In this document: one piece after another, positions 36,646-45,419 of the stretch
How positions within the stretch are numbered: position 1 is the stretch's first letter
Layout: each line of letters starts with the position of its first letter
DNA from: Oerskovia flava
GTDB lineage: Bacteria; Actinomycetota; Actinomycetes; Actinomycetales; Cellulomonadaceae
DNA length: 64,000 nucleotides
NCBI RefSeq assembly: GCF_026163685.1
Contig: NZ_JAOXSR010000005.1
Coordinates: 62,001 to 126,000 of the forward strand
Direction of reading: 5' to 3'
The notes under the pieces: generated by a model
What the model saw: only the letters and a program-made list of their open reading frames with translations
Told to the model about the DNA's origin: nothing
Database searches by the model: none
Made by a program: the position numbers and the translations under genes

Positions 36646-38291
36646 GGGTCCACCTCCGTCGGCATCGCGGCGGCGACGCCCGTCGCGTCGTGGTGTTCCT
36701 GCTGCTGTTGCTGCTGTTGCTGCTGCTGGTGCGAGGCCCGGTCGTGGTCGGCCGGGTTGGTGGCGATCGGCACGCCCGGTGCGTCCCGGCTGCGGTCGAC
36801 GCCGTCGGCCGACCACGTGCCGTCGCTCGCGCGGCCCAGCGCGTCGCCCGAGGGGCGGACGCGCCCGCCCAGGACCCACGTGTCCTTGGACCCGCCGCCC
36901 TGCGAGCTGTTCACGACGAGCTGCCCCTCGGGCAGCGCGACCCGCGTCAGGCCGCCCGGGAGCACCCACACGTCCTCGCCGTCGTTCACCGCGAACGGCC
37001 GCAGGTCGACGTGCCGCGGGCGGAACGCGCCGTCGACGAACGTCGGGGTGGTGGACAGCTGCACGACGGGCTGGGCGATCCACCCGCGCGGGTCGGCCTG
37101 CAGGCGCGCCCGCATCGCCGTGAGCTCGTCGCGGGACGCCGCCGGCCCGACGAGGATCCCCTTGCCACCCGAGCCGTCGACCGGCTTGACGACCAGCTCG
37201 TCCAGCCGGTCGAGCACCTCCGCGAGCGCGTCGGGCTCCTGCAGGCGCCAGGTGTCGACGTTCTCGATGAGCGGCTCCTCGGAGAGGTAGTACCGGATGA
37301 GGTCGGGCACGTAGGTGTAGACGAGCTTGTCGTCGGCGACCCCGTTGCCGACGGCGTTCGCGAGCGTCACGTGACCAAGGCGCGCGCACGTCATGAGGCC
37401 GGGCACCCCGAGGATCGAGTCCGCCCGGAACTGCACCGGGTCGAGGAACTCGTCGTCGACCCGGCGGTAGATGACGTCGACCCGGCGCCGCCCCTGCGTC
37501 GTGCGCATGTACACCCGCCCGCCGGCGCAGAACAGGTCGCGCCCCTCCACCAGCTCGACGCCCATGAGGCGCGCGAGCAGCGAGTGCTCGTAGTACGCCG
37601 AGTTGTAGACCCCGGGGGTCAGCACGACGACGGTCGGGTCCGGGACGCCCTCGGGTCCGGCGGCGAGCAGCGCGGCGAGCAGGCGACGCGGGTAGTCGAT
37701 CACCGGCTGGACCCGCAGGCTCGAGAACAGCTCGGGGAAGGTCTGGACCATGGCCCGCCGGTTCGAGATGACGTAGCTCACCCCGCTCGGGACGCGCACG
37801 TTGTCCTCGAGGACACGGAAGCGCCCGTCCTCGTCACGGACCAGGTCGATGCCCGAGACATGGGCCCGCACGCCGTTCACCGGCTCGATGCCGTGCGCCT
37901 CGCGGTGGTAGTCCGGAGAGGACAGGACGAGCCGCTGGGGTACGACGCCGTCGGCCACGACCTGCTGGCGCCCGTAGACGTCCGCGAGGAACGCCTCGAG
38001 CGCCCGCACGCGCTGCGCCACGCCGGCGGAGATCGTCGCCCACTCGTCCGTCTCGAGGACGCGGGGGACGACGTCGAGCGGGAACGGACGCTCCTCGCCC
38101 GCGAAGTCGAACGTCACCCCCTGCGCGAGGTACGAGCGCGCGAGGGCCTCGGCGCGGGACGAGACCTCCGCCGACGTGAGGCTCGTCATCGTCGCGTGCA
38201 CCCGTTCGTACGGGGGCCTCAGCTGTCCGCCGGCATCGAGCATCTCGTCGAACGCCCGGGACTGGGGATAGTCGTCGAAGAGGTCGGCCAT
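36639..38291 (-). CDS. Circularly permuted ATP-grasp protein
   Basis: A protein of 550 residues of the type 2 circularly permuted ATP-grasp family (COG2308). GIDLVRDEDGRFRVLEDNVRVPSG, SYVISNR, VVVLTPGVYNSAYYEH, NAVGNGVADDKLVYTYVPDLIRYYL and VVKPVDGSGGKGILVG are conserved. The last motif is the ATP-binding lysine/glycine loop. Such enzymes would ligate amines to carboxylates with ATP. The last 60 residues are poorly conserved and contain a run of ten glutamines. ATG at 38291 lies seven bases after a TACGGT -10 box. It is first gene of the operon with alpha-E and transglutaminase. Confidence 0.9.
   Translation of the reverse strand: MADLFDDYPQSRAFDEMLDAGGQLRPPYERVHATMTSLTSAEVSSRAEALARSYLAQGVTFDFAGEERPFPLDVVPRVLETDEWATISAGVAQRVRALEAFLADVYGRQQVVADGVVPQRLVLSSPDYHREAHGIEPVNGVRAHVSGIDLVRDEDGRFRVLEDNVRVPSGVSYVISNRRAMVQTFPELFSSLRVQPVIDYPRRLLAALLAAGPEGVPDPTVVVLTPGVYNSAYYEHSLLARLMGVELVEGRDLFCAGGRVYMRTTQGRRRVDVIYRRVDDEFLDPVQFRADSILGVPGLMTCARLGHVTLANAVGNGVADDKLVYTYVPDLIRYYLSEEPLIENVDTWRLQEPDALAEVLDRLDELVVKPVDGSGGKGILVGPAASRDELTAMRARLQADPRGWIAQPVVQLSTTPTFVDGAFRPRHVDLRPFAVNDGEDVWVLPGGLTRVALPEGQLVVNSSQGGGSKDTWVLGGRVRPSGDALGRASDGTWSADGVDRSRDAPGVPIATNPADHDRASHQQQQQQQQQQEHHDATGVAAAMPTEVDPC
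36699..36728 (-). repeat. CAG/CAA triplet microsatellite encoding polyglutamine
   Basis: Ten triplets (on the minus strand CAG CAG CAG CAA CAG CAG CAA CAG CAG CAG) encode ten Gln near the C-terminus of the ATP-grasp protein. The arrangement is symmetric. Such tracts are prone to length change. Confidence 0.85.
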
Positions 38292-38298
38292 GTCGCGG

Positions 38299-38304
38299 AC
38301 CGTA
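38299..38304 (-). promoter_or_regulatory. -10 box of the ATP-grasp operon
   Basis: TACGGT on the minus strand, seven bases before the ATG at 38291. A leaderless transcript is likely. Confidence 0.5.
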
Positions 38305-38405
38305 CCCTGGGGATGTCACCGGCGCGTGTCGAGGCGGTTACGCAGGCCCGCCGACGGCGCCGTTCCGAACTCCTCCTCGGCGGCGCCCGGAACGGGCCCG
38401 GGCGG

Positions 38406-38411
38406 TAGATT
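38406..38411 (+). promoter_or_regulatory. -10 box of the PemK-like gene
   Basis: TAGATT, eight bases before the GTG at 38420. The two divergent promoters here are about 100 bp apart. Confidence 0.45.
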
Positions 38412-38419
38412 GACGCCTC

Positions 38420-38965
38420 GTGGCGACGAACCGATGGCTCTCCTTCCTCACCGACGCGGTGCGCGCGATCTCGCGTGAGCTCACCCGCGCCCCGCGCGGT
38501 GGCCGCACCGCCGCTCCCCCGCGGTCCGCGCCGCGTGCCGGGTCCGGCACCGTCTCGGCCTACCCCGGGGACTTCACCGGCACCGTGGCGGCCGAGTACG
38601 CGCCGCACCCCGACGGCGCACCCGACCCGGGCGAGATCGTGTGGACCTGGGTGCCGTTCGAGGAGGACCACAGCCGGGGCAAGGACCGACCGGTCCTGCT
38701 GGTCGGCCGGGACGGCCGCTGGCTGCTGGCTCTGATGCTCTCCAGCAAGGATCACACGCGCGACGCCGCCGACGAGGCCCGGTGGGGCCGCCGCTGGCTC
38801 GACATCGGTACCGGACCCTGGGACGGTCAGGGCCGTGAGTCGGAGGTCCGGCTCGACCGCGTGGTGCGGGTCGAGCCGCAGGCCGTCCGCCGAGAGGGCG
38901 CCGTGCTGCCGCGAGCACTCTTCGACGAGGTGGCCCGCGGTATCCGGTCGCCCTCCGGGCGCTGA
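38420..38965 (+). CDS. PemK/MazF-like family protein without visible antitoxin
   Basis: A protein of 181 residues with GTG start. The first 75 residues are basic, then Ala/Pro-rich. The C-terminal half has the SH3-like PemK/MazF pattern: GEIVWTWVPFEEDHSRGKDRPVLLVGRDG, LALMLSSKDH, WLDIGTGPWD and SEVRLDRVVRVEP. Toxins of the family are endoribonucleases, but this single-gene version beside rpsT is widespread in actinobacteria and has no antitoxin gene next to it. A housekeeping RNase or inactive role is therefore possible. Toxicity is not shown by sequence. Confidence 0.82.
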   Translation: MATNRWLSFLTDAVRAISRELTRAPRGGRTAAPPRSAPRAGSGTVSAYPGDFTGTVAAEYAPHPDGAPDPGEIVWTWVPFEEDHSRGKDRPVLLVGRDGRWLLALMLSSKDHTRDAADEARWGRRWLDIGTGPWDGQGRESEVRLDRVVRVEPQAVRREGAVLPRALFDEVARGIRSPSGR

Positions 38966-39157
38966 CGACCACCGCGACGCCGGGAGACAACGCCTGGCAG
39001 CGACACCTGGTAGTCTTGTTGGTCGCGTGTCCGCCCAGGTCGGCGGGCACAGTTCCAGCTCCTCTCCAACGGGTTCCCCACCTCACAGTCCCGGAGCTGG
39101 AATCGCCCTCTACGACCTATTCGATCGCTTCGGCGAACACACCAGAGAGTCCCACAC

Positions 39158-39418
39158 GTGGCAAACATCAAGTCCCAGATCAAGCGCATCAAGACGAACG
39201 AGAAGGCGCGCCTGCGCAACAAGTCGGTGAAGTCGGAGCTCAAGACGCACGTCCGCCGCGTGCGCGAGGCCGTCTCCGCAGGCGACAAGGAGGCTGCGAG
39301 CAGCGCGCTCGTGGTCGCCGGGCGCAAGCTCGACAAGGCCGTCTCGAAGGGCGTCATCCACGCCAACCAGGCCGCGAACCGCAAGTCGGCTCTCGCGAAG
39401 GCCGTCAACGCTCTCTGA
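39158..39418 (+). CDS. rpsT: 30S ribosomal protein S20
   Basis: A basic helical protein of 86 residues that binds 16S r[23 protein letters not shown] is the hallmark N-terminus, and [21 protein letters not shown] the C-terminus. It starts with GTG. A long leader of about 140 nt follows a possible -10 box TAGTCT at 39011-39016. S20 is often autoregulated at translation and rarely uses an AUG start, which fits the GTG. It ends in a strong terminator. Confidence 0.97.
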   Translation: MANIKSQIKRIKTNEKARLRNKSVKSELKTHVRRVREAVSAGDKEAASSALVVAGRKLDKAVSKGVIHANQAANRKSALAKAVNAL

Positions 39419-39455
39419 GCATGATGCGCGCGGCTCCGGCCGCGTGGTCTCACGC

Positions 39456-39489
39456 ACGAGGCGCCGTCCCCTCCGGGATGGCGCCTCGT
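39456..39489. terminator. rpsT/holA convergent terminator
   Basis: ACGAGGCGCC (39456-39465) pairs perfectly with 39480-39489. The inner GTCCC/GGGAT extends the stem to about 15 bp with one wobble pair, leaving a CTCC tetraloop. It sits between convergent rpsT and holA. Confidence 0.85.
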
Positions 39490-39519
39490 CGTCTGTCCGG
39501 GCTCGGCGTCTGTCCGGAC

Positions 39520-40518
39520 TCAGCGCCCCTGGGACGCCGCGATCGTCAGGACCGCGCGCTCGACCGCGAAGACCGGGTCCCGACCCGCACCCTTGACCTC
39601 GGCGTCCGCCTGCGCGACCGCCGTGATCGCCGTCGCGAGGCCTTCCGGCGTCCACCCCGACAGCTCGCGACGAGCCCGGTCGATCTGCCAGGGCGCGAGC
39701 CCGAGGTCCTTGGCCGTCGCGCCACCACGTCCCCGCATGGCGGCGACCTTCGCGAGGGTGCGCAGCTTCACGGCGAGCGCCGCGACGACGGGAACGGGGT
39801 CGGCGCCCGTGGCCAGGGCGTGCCGCAGCAGCGCGACCGCCTCCCCGGAGCGTCCGGACAGCGCGGCGTCGGCGGCCCGGAACCCGGTCGCCTCGACCCG
39901 TCCGCCGTAGTAGCGGTCGACGACCTGCTCGTTGACGGTGCCCGTGGTGTCGGTCGCGAGCTGCGAGCAGGCCGACGCCAGCTCCCTGAGGTCGTTGCCG
40001 AGCGCCTCGACCAGGGCGCGCACGGCTCCCTGGTCGATGCGACGCCGGTACCGGGCGAACTCGGCGGAGACGAACGCCGCCTTGTCGGCGTCCTTCTTGA
40101 TCGCGTCGCACGCCACGACGGGCGCACCCCCGGCCTTGATGGCGTCGAGCATCTTCTTGCCGCGGACGCCACCGCCGTGCACGACGACGAGCACCGTCTC
40201 CGGGTCGGCCACCGGCAGGTAGTCGAGCACGTCGAGGACGAGGGCCTCCGTCGCGGCCTCCGCCCCGCGCACCACGACGAGCTTCGGTTCGCCGAACAGC
40301 GACGGGCTCGCCGCGACCGTGAGCATGCCGGGCTGGTAGACGGCCGCGTCGATCTCCGACTTCTCGACCTCGGGGTCACGTTCGCGGGCCAGGGCGAGCA
40401 GGTTGTCCACGGCTCGCTCGGCGAGCAACGGCTCGGGACCCTGGACGAGCACGACCGGTGCGAGCTCCACGGTGCTCCAGGTGAGGGTGTGCTGCGAGCG
40501 CGAGGGAGCCGGTGCCAT
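39520..40518 (-). CDS. holA: DNA polymerase III delta subunit
   Basis: A clamp-loader subunit of 332 residues. The AAA+ like domain has VLVQGPEPLLAERAVDNLL, FGEPKLVVVRGAE, and LVVVHGGGVRGKKMLDAIK. The delta-specific middle with IDQGAVRALVEALGNDLRELASACSQLA and the C-terminal collar (LAPWQIDRARRELSGWTPEGL) fit HolA. ATG at 40518 (MAPAPSRSQ) is preferred; an upstream frame extends into comEC and is not supported. It follows comEC with a 55-bp spacer. The order comEA-comEC-holA, converging with rpsT, is conserved. Confidence 0.93.
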   Translation of the reverse strand: MAPAPSRSQHTLTWSTVELAPVVLVQGPEPLLAERAVDNLLALARERDPEVEKSEIDAAVYQPGMLTVAASPSLFGEPKLVVVRGAEAATEALVLDVLDYLPVADPETVLVVVHGGGVRGKKMLDAIKAGGAPVVACDAIKKDADKAAFVSAEFARYRRRIDQGAVRALVEALGNDLRELASACSQLATDTTGTVNEQVVDRYYGGRVEATGFRAADAALSGRSGEAVALLRHALATGADPVPVVAALAVKLRTLAKVAAMRGRGGATAKDLGLAPWQIDRARRELSGWTPEGLATAITAVAQADAEVKGAGRDPVFAVERAVLTIAASQGR

Positions 40519-40573
40519 GGCGCCAAGCCTGCCACGTCCCACCGACTCCCCCGCACCCGCGGCGGCCGCCACC

Positions 40574-43102
40574 TCAGCCGCACCCCGCGACGCCGAGGCG
40601 AGCGTCGCGCGCGACGAGCGCGAACGTGCCGCACCGGTCCGTGCGCAGCACCGCGGCACCGACCTCCTCGTACAGCGCGAGGGTGTCGTCCGCGGGGTGA
40701 CCGTAGGTGTTCTCGCCCGAGCTGACGACCGCGACCGCGGGTGCGAGGCGTCGCGCGAGGGTCGGCGACTGCACCCGCGACCCGTGGTGGGCGACCTTCA
40801 CGACGTCGACGCCGGCGATGCCGCGGTCCTCGAGCACCCCCACGAGAGCGTCCTGACCGGCGTCCTCGAGGTCCCCGAGGGCCACGACGGTCAGCTCCCC
40901 GGTGTCCACGTGCACGACGACGCTCGCCTCGTTCGGACCCCAGGCACCGGGGGCGTGCTCCGGTCCCGCCCACAGCACGTCCCACGTCACCTGCCCGACG
41001 GCGTCCCGACGCCCGGGCACGGCGGCCTCCACGCGGACGTTCGCGTCCTCGAGGATCCGCAGGGTGCGGCTCGCACCGCTCTCCGGCTCCTCGAGCTCGG
41101 TCACGAGGGCGAGGTCGACGGTCCTGCCGTCGAGCACCGCGTCCAGGCCGCCGACGTGGTCGGCGTGGAAGTGCGTGAGCACCAGCAGGTCGAGGTGCCG
41201 CACGCCCAGCCGGTCGAGGCACTCACCGGCGTCCGTGGTGGGCGGGCCGACGTCGACCATCAGGGCGGCGGCCGCCCCGGTGCGCACCACGAGGGCGTCG
41301 CCCTGCCCGACGTCGCACGCCACCACCGTCCAGTCGGTCGGCACCCCGCCCGGCGCCGCGCCGCGAGTCCACTGCGGGCTCACCACGACGACGAGCAGCA
41401 GCACCACACCCGCCCCGACGGCTCCGAGAACGAGGCTGCGGACCGCGGGCGCGCCCGGGCGACGGCGTCGCCGGAGCCAGGTACCGACGTCGGGCCGGAC
41501 GGCGGGAGGCTGCGGGGCGCGCAGCCCGACCCGTCGCAACAGCCACCGCCACCGCGCCGCGACGACGACACCCACCACGGTGAGCGCGGCGAGCAGTACC
41601 GCCCCGCCGGTCCCACCCGGCCACGGGACCTTCGCGCCCGGGAGGCCCGCGAAGAGCTCGGCGACCGCTGCGATCCACCACGTGAAGACGCTGGCCACCC
41701 ACCCGAGCGCGCCCGCACCCGCCGGCCAGACGGGTGCCACGAGCGCCGCGAGCACACCCAGCACGGTCGCCGGGCCGAGCGCGGGCGCCGCGACGAGGTT
41801 GGCCGGGACGGCGTAGAGCGACACCGCCGGGTCGAGCAGGACGACGATCGGCGCGCACGCGAGTTGTGCCGCCACCGGGACCGCGAGGGCGTAGGCCGGC
41901 GCACGCCCGCACCACGGCTCCAGGCGCCGGGTGATCGGGCCGGTCCCGAGCACCAGGCCGGCCGTCGCCGCGGCCGACAGCGCGAACCCGAACGACCGCG
42001 CCAGCCACGGGTCGACCACGAGGAGCGCGATCACCGACGCCGCGAGCGCGGGCAACGACCGCGACGGGCGCCGCGCGAGGACCGCGACCAGCGCGACGGC
42101 GCCCATGCACGCCGCCCGCAGGACGCTCGGCTGCGGGTGCACCAGCGCGACGAAACCGATCATCGCCAGCCCTGTGGCCGCCACGCGCAGCGGGCGGGGG
42201 AACCGCAGCAGCACGCACAGCCCGGCGACAGTGGCGACCACGATCGCGAGATGGCTCCCGGACACCGCGGTGACGTGGGTCAGCGAGGTGACGATCATGG
42301 CGTCGTCCAGATCCTCCGGGAGCCGGGACGTGTCGCCGACCGCGACGCCCGGCACGAGGCCGCGGCCCTGGGGCGAGAGCCCGTCGGTGGCATCCAGCAG
42401 ACCGGCGCGGATCGTGTTGATCACCCGGGTGCCCGGCCCGGGCTCCGCGACGAGGACGGGCGCGCCGGTCGTCCGTAGGAGTGCGACCGCCTCGCGGCCC
42501 GCCTCGCCGGGTTCCAGACGACCGCTCGCGCGGACCGTCGAGCCGTAGGCGACGTGCGCCCAGGAGGCGTCACCGACCACGGTGATCCCCGCTCCCGCGC
42601 CCGACGTCGCCCCGCGCGCCGTCACGCTCGTCGCCGCGAGGGTCACCCGGTAGCGGTCGACCTCGCCCGACCACGGGTTGCGCAGCGGGACGACGCTCGA
42701 GCGCACCACGCCGGTGACCTCGGCACTCGCCCCGGCGGCGGCGTGCTCGACGAGTCCTCCGCTCGTGCGCGTCTGCAGCTGGACGGCGCCGCTCAGCAGG
42801 ATCGCGAGCACGCATGACACGACGAGGGCGAGCTGGGCGACGCCCTGGCCCGCGAGCGCCGGGCGGGGACCTCCGCGCGGCCGACGAGGACGAGTCCGTG
42901 CGGAGGTGCGTGCGCGGGCCCGTTCAGCGGCGGATGAGCGGTGGTACCGGACCAGGACGAGGGCCGCGATCGTCGCCCAGCAGACGGCGGCCACGGCGGC
43001 CGCCAGCACGACCTCCGCGGCCGGGCGTGCGACGAGCAGCCACGCGCACACCCAGGTCCCGACGGCGGCGGGCACGAGCCGCAGGTCGGTCGGCGGCCTC
43101 AC
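40574..43102 (-). CDS. comEC: ComEC/Rec2 DNA uptake channel
   Basis: A protein of 842 residues. Two hydrophobic segments and an OB-fold-like region lead into the competence domain, with HVTAVSGSHLAIVVATVAG as the diagnostic motif and about eight membrane helices (FVALVHPQPSVLRAACMGAVALVAVLA). The C-terminal metallo-beta-lactamase domain has CDVGQGDALVV, LTHFHADHVGG (metal ligands) and VVKVAHHGS. It forms the channel for single-stranded DNA in natural transformation. GTG at 43102 overlaps the comEA stop. Other competence genes are not in the window, so functional transformation is unproven. Confidence 0.93.
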   Translation of the reverse strand: MRPPTDLRLVPAAVGTWVCAWLLVARPAAEVVLAAAVAAVCWATIAALVLVRYHRSSAAERARARTSARTRPRRPRGGPRPALAGQGVAQLALVVSCVLAILLSGAVQLQTRTSGGLVEHAAAGASAEVTGVVRSSVVPLRNPWSGEVDRYRVTLAATSVTARGATSGAGAGITVVGDASWAHVAYGSTVRASGRLEPGEAGREAVALLRTTGAPVLVAEPGPGTRVINTIRAGLLDATDGLSPQGRGLVPGVAVGDTSRLPEDLDDAMIVTSLTHVTAVSGSHLAIVVATVAGLCVLLRFPRPLRVAATGLAMIGFVALVHPQPSVLRAACMGAVALVAVLARRPSRSLPALAASVIALLVVDPWLARSFGFALSAAATAGLVLGTGPITRRLEPWCGRAPAYALAVPVAAQLACAPIVVLLDPAVSLYAVPANLVAAPALGPATVLGVLAALVAPVWPAGAGALGWVASVFTWWIAAVAELFAGLPGAKVPWPGGTGGAVLLAALTVVGVVVAARWRWLLRRVGLRAPQPPAVRPDVGTWLRRRRRPGAPAVRSLVLGAVGAGVVLLLVVVVSPQWTRGAAPGGVPTDWTVVACDVGQGDALVVRTGAAAALMVDVGPPTTDAGECLDRLGVRHLDLLVLTHFHADHVGGLDAVLDGRTVDLALVTELEEPESGASRTLRILEDANVRVEAAVPGRRDAVGQVTWDVLWAGPEHAPGAWGPNEASVVVHVDTGELTVVALGDLEDAGQDALVGVLEDRGIAGVDVVKVAHHGSRVQSPTLARRLAPAVAVVSSGENTYGHPADDTLALYEEVGAAVLRTDRCGTFALVARDARLGVAGCG

Positions 43103-44310
43103 ACGCGCGCGAGGTCGCGGAGCCGATCGAGGATCGCCGGGCCGATGCCGCTGACCTCTCCGAGCTCCTCGACGGACGTGAACGGACCGTTGTCGGTCCG
43201 CCACTGCACGATCCGCTCGGACAGCACCGGTCCGACCCCGGGGAGCGCCTGCAGCGCCGTGGCGTCCGCGGTGTTGAGGTCGACCGACCCGCCCGCGGTT
43301 CCCGTCCCCGCACCACCGGTCGGGCCGGCGGCGGGCGCCGCGCCCTGCGCCACGGGCACGGGTGGCTCCTCGCCGGGTCGCGGGACGTAGACCTGCTCAC
43401 CGTCCGTCACCACGCGCGCGAGGTTCACCGCCGAGAGGTCTGCATGCGACGTCGCACCGCCCGCCTCCGCGAGCGCATCGGCGACGCGGGACCCCTCGGC
43501 CAGCACGACCACCCCCGCGGACTCGACCTCCCCGACGACGTGCACGACGACGACCGCACCGGGCGAGCCCTGGGCCGAGGGGCCACCCGTCGGGCTCCCG
43601 GCAGCCGAGACGTCCGGCGCATCGCCCGTCACGACCGGCGGGTCGAGCTGCTCGTCGCCGGTCCGGTCGCCGGTGGCCGGCTCCTCCTCGCTGTCCGCGG
43701 TGCCGGACGACGCCCCGACGGCGCTCGCGGCCGAGAGGTCGGCGAGCGTCTCGACCTGCCCGTCACCGGAGGACCGGAGCAGGGCGACGGCCCCGGTCGC
43801 GACCGCGAGGACGAGCACCACGAGCCCCGCCACCAACGCACCCCGCAGGCTCGGTGCCCAGCGTCGCGCTCCGTGCTCGCCGAGCTCCTCGGCACCGGAG
43901 TGACGCGACGCGTGCCCGTTCGCCGCGGTGTAGGCCGCGGCCGCCGCACCGGAGCGTTCCCGGGCGACGTCGGCCAGCTCGGCGGCCTCGTGCTCCGTCT
44001 CGCTCTCCGCCGCTGACGTGGCCGGGACCGCTGCGGCACGACGGCCGCCCGCGACGGTCAGTCCCCCGCCGAGCGGGTCGGTGCGTCCCGTCTCGGCGAA
44101 GGACGACGGGTCCCGCGGCACCCACCGGGGAGGCGCGCCGGGTGGGACGGCGAGAACCGGTCGGCCGGACTGCCCGTGCGTCTCGCGCTGCTCGTGCGGG
44201 TCGTGCGGCTCGGTCGCGGACGTCGGGCCGCTCACGGGATCGAGGTGCCGGGCGCTGAGCGTCCGCAGCCGGCGGACGGCGTCGCGTCGAGGATCGGGTG
44301 TCGGGCTCAC
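43099..44310 (-). CDS. comEA: ComEA-like helix-hairpin-helix DNA-binding protein
   Basis: A protein of 403 residues, longer than typical (about 200-300). The N-terminal 200 residues are disordered and Ala/Glu-rich, followed by one membrane helix (LRGALVAGLVVLVLAVATGAVALL). A SLBB-like domain follows (VVVHVVGEVESAGVVVLAEGSRVADALAEAGG). The C-terminal HhH2 has VDLNTADATALQALPGVGPVLSERIV and FTSVEELGEVSGIGPAILDRL. It captures double-stranded DNA outside the membrane for ComEC. GTG at 44310 lies six bases after TACGGT, a leaderless start. Confidence 0.93.
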   Translation of the reverse strand: MSPTPDPRRDAVRRLRTLSARHLDPVSGPTSATEPHDPHEQRETHGQSGRPVLAVPPGAPPRWVPRDPSSFAETGRTDPLGGGLTVAGGRRAAAVPATSAAESETEHEAAELADVARERSGAAAAAYTAANGHASRHSGAEELGEHGARRWAPSLRGALVAGLVVLVLAVATGAVALLRSSGDGQVETLADLSAASAVGASSGTADSEEEPATGDRTGDEQLDPPVVTGDAPDVSAAGSPTGGPSAQGSPGAVVVVHVVGEVESAGVVVLAEGSRVADALAEAGGATSHADLSAVNLARVVTDGEQVYVPRPGEEPPVPVAQGAAPAAGPTGGAGTGTAGGSVDLNTADATALQALPGVGPVLSERIVQWRTDNGPFTSVEELGEVSGIGPAILDRLRDLARV

Positions 44311-44316
44311 GTCGGC

Positions 44317-44322
44317 ACCGTA
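44317..44322 (-). promoter_or_regulatory. -10 box of comEA-comEC
   Basis: TACGGT on the minus strand ends six bases before the comEA GTG; leaderless spacing. The remaining spacer to degV (44323-44462) is GC-rich and holds no recognisable gene. Confidence 0.5.
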
Positions 44323-44462
44323 GGGTGGCGACGGTCCCGCCCCGCGCGGAGCCGCACCGCGCTGTGGACGGCCGGGCGGCCACGAGCGGCTGTGCACGGC
44401 CAGGCCGGGCCGACCGCCGGTGCGGGCCCACGGGCAGGGGCGGGGGCCGAGCAGCGGACCTG

Positions 44463-45338
44463 TCAGGCGGCGGCCGCGCGCGCTCCCGCCACGACGACCG
44501 CGAGCACACCCGGACCCACGTGAGCGCCCAGGACGGCGCTCACGGGTGTGACGTCGACGTGGGCACCGGTCCGTTCGACGAGCCGGTCGGCCACGTCACG
44601 GGCGAGGGTGTCGTCCCCGAGGAAGTGCACGGCCAGCCGCGGCTCGGTGCGCCGGTCCGCGGAGGCGACCGCGACCTGGACGAGCCGATCGACCGCCGCG
44701 GCCCGCGTGCGGACCTTCTGGACCACCTCGATCTTGCCGTCGCGCACGGCGAGCAGCGGTCGGACCCCGAGGACGGTGCCGAGCGCGGCGGCTGCCGCGC
44801 TCAGGCGCCCACCGCGACGCAGGTGGTCGAGGGAGTCCACCATGAAGATCGCCCGGCTGGAGTCGGACACCTCGAGCGCCCGACGCGCGACGGCGTCCAG
44901 CCCGTGCCCCTGCGCGGCGAGCTCGCGGGCCGCGAGCACCGCCATGCCGAGACCCATCCCGACCGTGCGGGAGTCGATCACCCGCACGGGCACGGGCGCA
45001 CCGCTCGCGGCGAGCGCGGCCGCGTGCACGGTGCCCGAGAGCTCCCCGGACAGGTGGATCGAGACGACGGCTCGGGCGCCCGCCGCCGCGGCCTCGGCGT
45101 AGGCGCGCTCGAACGCGGCGGGCGCGGGCTGCGACGTCGACAGGTGCTGACCGCGCTCGAGGCGCTCGGCCACGTCGTCCGCCGTGAGGTCGACCCCTTC
45201 GAGGAACGCCTCGTCGCCGGCCAGCACGTGCAGCGGCACCACCGTGACGCCACCGAGGACGTGCGCGGGCAGGTCGGTGGGCAAGGACGCGGTCGAGTCG
45301 GTGACGACGTGGACGACCCGCGGGTCTGTGGTTGTCAT
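44463..45338 (-). CDS. DegV family fatty-acid-binding protein
   Basis: A protein of 291 residues in the DegV (FakB) family. These proteins bind a fatty acid and, with the FakA kinase, present it for acyl phosphate formation. The start VVHVVTDSTASLPTDL and TSQPAPAAFERAY (TSQPS-type motif) are diagnostic. VSIHLSGELSGTVHAA, VIDSRTVGMGLGM and the second-domain DSLDHLRRGGRL and LGVRPLLAVRDGKI are present. ATG at 45338 follows TATGGT by nine bases; an upstream in-frame start is less likely. No fakA-like gene is seen here. Confidence 0.93.
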   Translation of the reverse strand: MTTTDPRVVHVVTDSTASLPTDLPAHVLGGVTVVPLHVLAGDEAFLEGVDLTADDVAERLERGQHLSTSQPAPAAFERAYAEAAAAGARAVVSIHLSGELSGTVHAAALAASGAPVPVRVIDSRTVGMGLGMAVLAARELAAQGHGLDAVARRALEVSDSSRAIFMVDSLDHLRRGGRLSAAAAALGTVLGVRPLLAVRDGKIEVVQKVRTRAAAVDRLVQVAVASADRRTEPRLAVHFLGDDTLARDVADRLVERTGAHVDVTPVSAVLGAHVGPGVLAVVVAGARAAAA

Positions 45339-45407
45339 GGCCGCGCCACCATACGGCGCACCGCGCACCGCGCGCATCTCCCCGGTGCGCTCGACCGCGC
45401 GGGCACC

Positions 45408-45413
45408 TACGAT
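45408..45413 (+). promoter_or_regulatory. -10 box of the HerA-like gene
   Basis: TACGAT ends six bases before the ATG at 45420; leaderless spacing. Confidence 0.5.
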
Positions 45414-45419
45414 CCGAAG

